This document shows positions 60,068 to 64,000 of a DNA stretch of 64,000 bases, piece after piece. A program made the position numbers and the translations under genes. This stretch comes from Nephrocerus scutellatus (Eukaryota > Arthropoda > Insecta > Diptera > Pipunculidae). Below the pieces are notes generated by a model that was not told the DNA's origin, made no database searches, and was given only the letters and a program-made list of their open reading frames with translations. How positions within the stretch are numbered: position 1 is the first letter of the stretch; every line of letters begins with the position of its first letter. The stretch spans positions 20,428,254 to 20,492,253 of the forward strand of contig OX352765.1 of NCBI GenBank assembly GCA_947095585.1, written 5' to 3'.

Positions 60068-60265
60068 CTGTGTAGGTAGAAAAGGAAGATAGATAATAAA
60101 GAAAAATGAGAAAACCAATAAAATATTATTACAAAGAAAAGAATTATGAAAATAAAAATATGTAAAATAAAAAAGTAAATTTTGCATATTTTCACACTAA
60201 AATTAACAAAAGAATTAAGAAAGAAACTCGAAATATTGCTTTGCTGCTTAACACTGTCTGGTATT

Positions 60266-60601
60266 TTAATCTGTGCTATTTAAATATAAATTGGAAATAC
60301 ATTTTTTGTTTCTGTGATAAGAGGTAATATTCGGCTTTCCAAATATATTTCGCTTTACAAGAATATCAAATTTTGTATCTTCGGGTACCATCATTTGGCG
60401 ACCAGAATCGTTTTGACAATTAAAGCAATTAACGCAGTCAAACGTAATACGTTTTTTTGGTTGTGATATCAGTTCGTCACCTATAAGCTTCATTTATTTG
60501 ACTTTATTGTCGTTAATGCTGTGAGTTTCACCTTTAGCTCTCAACTCGTTTTTTTCAAGTAGTTCGTCCATGTTTCCGGGAGTGCATGGCTTCTTAGCCA
60601 T
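60266..60601 (-). CDS. Unassigned possible exon pair
   Basis: After an acceptor-like CTTTTGCAG, a frame begins MAKKPCTPGNMDELLEKNEL-RAKG. Its in-frame TAA (60494-60496) would be removed by a 51-nt GT-AG intron (60481-60531; AAAG|GTGAAA ... CTTATAG|GTGACG). Reading then continues DELISQPKKRITFDCVNCFN-CQNDSGRQM and VKRNIFGKPN to a stop at 60266. The CVNCFNC cluster is notable. I do not recognise the family. It may be an upstream part of the Osiris-like gene, a separate small gene or chance. Confidence 0.3.
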
Positions 60602-60889
60602 CTGCAAAAGCAATTGTAAGGCTCACCCGGTCCCGGCTATAAATGTATTTCCTCTTTTACTGTTTCGAAGAAGAAGCTGGTTGAAAACATAATGTGGATT
60701 GTGCTATTTGAACTTCTTTCGACCTTCGTCAGTGTTTGTCGCCATCGTAAGCTTTCATTGTTAGTTTTTAGGGTTCGTGGTATCATACTTCTACTAATGC
60801 TGTCAAGGATCTGCTTAAAATTTATAAAAAGCAACTTGTAACACTTCTTATTAACACCCTGCGTATAATCATTGAACAGTCAGTTGAGT

Positions 60890-61975
60890 ATCGCTCTCCT
60901 CTGTATATGGATTTTTGTAGATTTTAAACGCGCTTTTGATAGCGTGGGCCGAAACATGATGTGGCAGATTTTGTCTAGCTATTGTGTTCCGGAAAAACTC
61001 ATTAACATCATTAAGTAGCTGTACCGCGACTCAACATGTCGCGTCATTCATAACGGTCATCTTGGCTCACCTTTCAACATATACTCGGGAGTCAAGCAAG
61101 GTTGCACCCTCTCACCATTGCTTTTCACAATTGCCATCGACTGGGTGATGAAAATAGTAAACCGTAATCCATCGGGTTTGTCATGGAATGTTTTTCACCG
61201 CCCAGAAGACCTGGACAATGCCGACGATATCTGTCTCCTATCACAATCGCTCGGCGAAAATTAAACTCACTAGAACTCCATGCGAACAAAGTGGGTTTAA
61301 AAATTAACGTTTAAAAAAGAAAACTTCTTCGCGTTAACGCTAGTGGAACATGTGATCTCTCGATTGACGGACATCAGACAGATAGAGGAAGTCGATAATT
61401 TTTGTTATTTGGGCAGCTTGATCTCAAAAAATGGTAGTGCTGACTCGGATGTGTGTTCTCGTGTAAACAAGGTGCGACACTCCTATAGTATGCTAAATAA
61501 TATCTGGAACTCCTCGCAAATCTCCCGGAATCTTCAGATCTAACGTTCTCTCAGTACTCTTGTATGGCTGCGAAACGTGGAAAGTCACAGAGTCAATTGC
61601 GACGCGCCTCCAAGTCTTCGTCAACAAGTGCTTAAGGAGGATACTGATAATAAGATGGCCGGAAATTATCAACAATCAAGACTTGTGGAGAATAACGCAG
61701 CAGGAGGCAATCGCGATCACCATCAGATGACGAAAATGAAGCTGGATTTGCCACACTCTGAGAAAGCCAGCGGACGATATTACGAAATTAGCGCTCGACT
61801 GGAATCCACAAGGAAGCCGCCGAGTTGGCCGTCTTAGCAAGACATGGAAAAGCGCAATAGAAGAGGAAGCAAGATCCCAGGGACAGAGTGGCGTCTTTTG
61901 AAACCTCAGGCGATAAATCGAGTTCGTTGGCTGGCTTTTGTTGAAGCCCTATGCTCCCCCGCGGAGTAAAGGAAA
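60890..61975 (+). mobile_element. RTE/BovB-like LINE remnant, 3' half
   Basis: Plus-strand frames give FVDFKRAFDSVGRNMMWQIL (motif A), GVKQGCTLSPLLFTIAIDWV (motif B), DADDICLL-like decayed to NADDICLL (motif C), VDNFCYLGSLISKNGSADSD, CETWKVTESIATRLQVF and SKTWKSAIEEEARSQG at the C-terminus, with stops and at least one deletion. Related to 50270-52130. Confidence 0.82.
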
Positions 61976-63926
61976 GAATGAAGAACCTTTCTTTTCTAAG
62001 TCTGGTTGTTAATCGATTTGACTGGAAGCCGCATTGGTATTCACCAATACACTACAAATGCACATTTTGTGAGTATATGAGTCAACCAGCAAGAGCAAAT
62101 CGAGCTTTCTCTTTGGCTCTCTGTGTGTTTAGCAGCTTAGGTATTTTATTAACATAATCGCGCTTATTGTTGTGATTATCATCTTTATCATCATTGCCTT
62201 TGCCATAATCACGAGTCATCTGAGAAATTTAAAATGAAATCGACAAATGATGACAACAGTTCGCACCTTTGCTTTACAATCTTGAATAAATTACACGATT
62301 ATTGATTGAGCGTTTTGTTCCAATAAATGAATTAACACGCATTGTTGCTTTGCCTTTTGTGTCTTTATTGTTTTAATAAATATATTTTCTAAATGCCAAA
62401 TAAATCAACCATTGATTTTATTTTTAGCATTAGGGATGGAAAAAATGTCTAGAAGTTAATCTGTCTAAAGATTTAGTGCACGTCGCCTATGTCAGTTTAA
62501 TCAGTAGAGTTTTATGGAGCTATGCACGAATTAAACCACACAAATGAACGGACACGACAATACACACTGATCATGATAAAAAAAAGTCACAAGACAAGTA
62601 AAGGTTTACGGATCACTATCAAGTCCACAACTGACTTAGGCGAGGATATAAATTGATCTGACTTCTCAACAACCTTGGTGTTTTATTACTTTTGGAAGAT
62701 AGAAAATGTATAAGACAATGATCGCAATGTACTCACATACGGTTGCGAGAGCTAGCTGCTCAGTAGAAACCACTCAGACCTCTTAACCGTATTAGTCAAT
62801 AAGAAAAGTTAAAAAGTTTCTCCTGTAGCTGTAATATTTGCTCAGTGTAGGTTCACCATTGATGCAAGCATTACAATTTGAATATAAAAGTGAAGAACAA
62901 CAAATATTAAAGCGCCGCCAGTCGAAAGTTATAAGTCATCAGAAATGTCAACTTGAATATCCATTAGGGTGGTCATGAGTTGTACATTTTTTTTTTGGTA
63001 GAAATTCATTTCAGTTGTCAATCCATGACTTTCATTTTCGAGCTCTCAAGCCGCACAGACTCAGATTGCCTTGTAAAACCAAATTAAAACTTCAGCTTGG
63101 ACGTCTGGTTGACCTGCTTTTTAAGTCAACTGTTGTTACGGTGAACTCAAATAGATCGATGTGATTTGTGGGCACTTGGCTTGGAAAAGAAGAAGAATTT
63201 GAATAAAAAAAACAAACAATTGCCTCTCTCGCACCAACATTTACATGGGAAAAAAAGATTTAAAAGTATCGAGTGCACTTATCTAACGCGGCTAACTATT
63301 TAAAAAAAACTTTATACTTTGTATGGCAATGGAATGGAAATTAAGTTACTCTCCAAAAGTTGACGGAAAGTTTGTCCGATTAACAAGAAAGAATCAAATA
63401 ATGCGGTAACAATTCCTTCGATAAACAAAATATTGAAATACATATTGGAGTAGTACTAAGAATGAATTGTGCTCTGTTCTAAGATTCACGATTTAAATCC
63501 AATCAAGCCTGTTGTTACTGCTAGCGTATGCTGATGAAAATGGTCGTCATCAACACAGAGCGAGCTATCACTGATGTGAATCGGCGAAAATGGAATGCAG
63601 CGAAGGGACACCCATCATCGATGGATTGTAAAGATCGTCATAATAATAAACTGCGGACCTTGTCTGACCCGGCGCCACACTAATTCAGAAATTAAATGTA
63701 GAATTATTACTATTGGTCTGTGGCATGTGTTTTAATTTCGGGGCCCCATGCGAACCTGCCACACAGCGAATATGGAGGCGATTCTCTTTGGCTTCATCCA
63801 CTTCATACAGTTGTGGCAAGCAACTTCAGGAAGACTAAGCTACGTTTGAGGACGGCAGAGAGGTGGTCGAAGACCTCAAGGGTTTTTATGACCCGGAGAT
63901 TATAGGCTACAGTTGTGTGGTCAGTG
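61976..63926. other. Sparse intergenic region
   Basis: AT-rich, no named gene. A 45-codon minus frame at 62082-62219 starts MTRDYGKGNDDKDDNHNNKR right after a TTTCTCAG acceptor-like site and includes NKIPKLLNTQRAKEKARF. It could be an exon of a minus-strand gene (possibly the Osiris-like one), but this is weak. Nothing else is recognised. Confidence 0.35.
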
Positions 63927-63927
63927 T

Positions 63928-64000
63928 AGGCGCCACGGCTCACTGGTTAGTGTATGGATTTCTGAGCAGTGGGTTCGTAGTTCGAATCCCAGAAAACACC
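63928..64000 (+). mobile_element. SINE head at the window edge
   Basis: GTAGGCGCCACGGCTCACTGG, GATTTCTGAGC and GGGTTCGTAGTTCGAATCCC correspond to the A box, TCT anticodon arm and B box of the SINE at 48091-48373. The element continues beyond the window. Confidence 0.75.

Noticed and set aside
1..64000. CRISPR array, prophage, toxin-antitoxin or other bacterial-type system
   Set aside because: The sequence is clearly eukaryotic with spliced genes; no regularly spaced identical repeats with unique spacers were seen.

Overview
The window is eukaryotic nuclear DNA, AT-rich, with short phase-consistent GT-AG introns and very many transposable-element remnants. The host proteins read as insect and most likely dipteran: an SREK1/Srp54-type SR protein, a DENND5 (Rab6IP1) protein, a CTP:phosphocholine cytidylyltransferase and an Osiris-like last exon. 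The family or species cannot be fixed from the sequence alone. There is no operon, CRISPR array, rRNA or canonical tRNA gene.

Layout. 422-1991 (-): two-exon SR splicing factor. 1992-4497: divergent intergenic region. 4498-18908 (+): 17-exon DENND5-type Rab GEF, predicted 1509 aa, with transposon-filled introns at 9.3-13.4 kb and 15.4-18.4 kb. 18.9-23.5 kb: 3' flank, a LINE with a duplicated 3' end, several short inverted-repeat elements and a C-rich tract. About 23.55-57.14 kb (+): phosphocholine cytidylyltransferase, with a probable noncoding first exon (to 24126), a 17.7-kb first intron, coding exons at 42.06-42.62, 53.02-53.64 and 56.53-57.14 kb, and introns crowded with LINEs, mariners, MITEs, a SINE and a solo LTR. 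57.6-59.0 kb: an internally deleted RTE-type LINE between two convergent genes. 59568-60067 (-): terminal exon of an Osiris-like (DUF1676) membrane protein; its upstream exons are uncertain. 60.3-64.0 kb: a short unassigned spliced frame (-), a second RTE-like LINE (+), sparse sequence, and the head of a tRNA-derived SINE at the right edge.

The host genes have unrelated housekeeping or developmental roles: pre-mRNA splicing, Rab-dependent membrane traffic, the rate-limiting step of phosphatidylcholine synthesis, and an insect epithelial/cuticle-associated membrane protein. I see no sign that they form one pathway. All recognisable transposon proteins are broken by stops, frameshifts or deletions. 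The most distinctive structures are a tRNA-Arg-like SINE family present in several copies, a mariner nested in a Jockey-type LINE, a solo LTR with a clean 4-bp target duplication abutting a 32-bp-arm hairpin, several small TIR elements, a G-quadruplex-capable GGGTA tract, and a 36-nt microexon in DENND5. I found no convincing new enzymatic or defence system.
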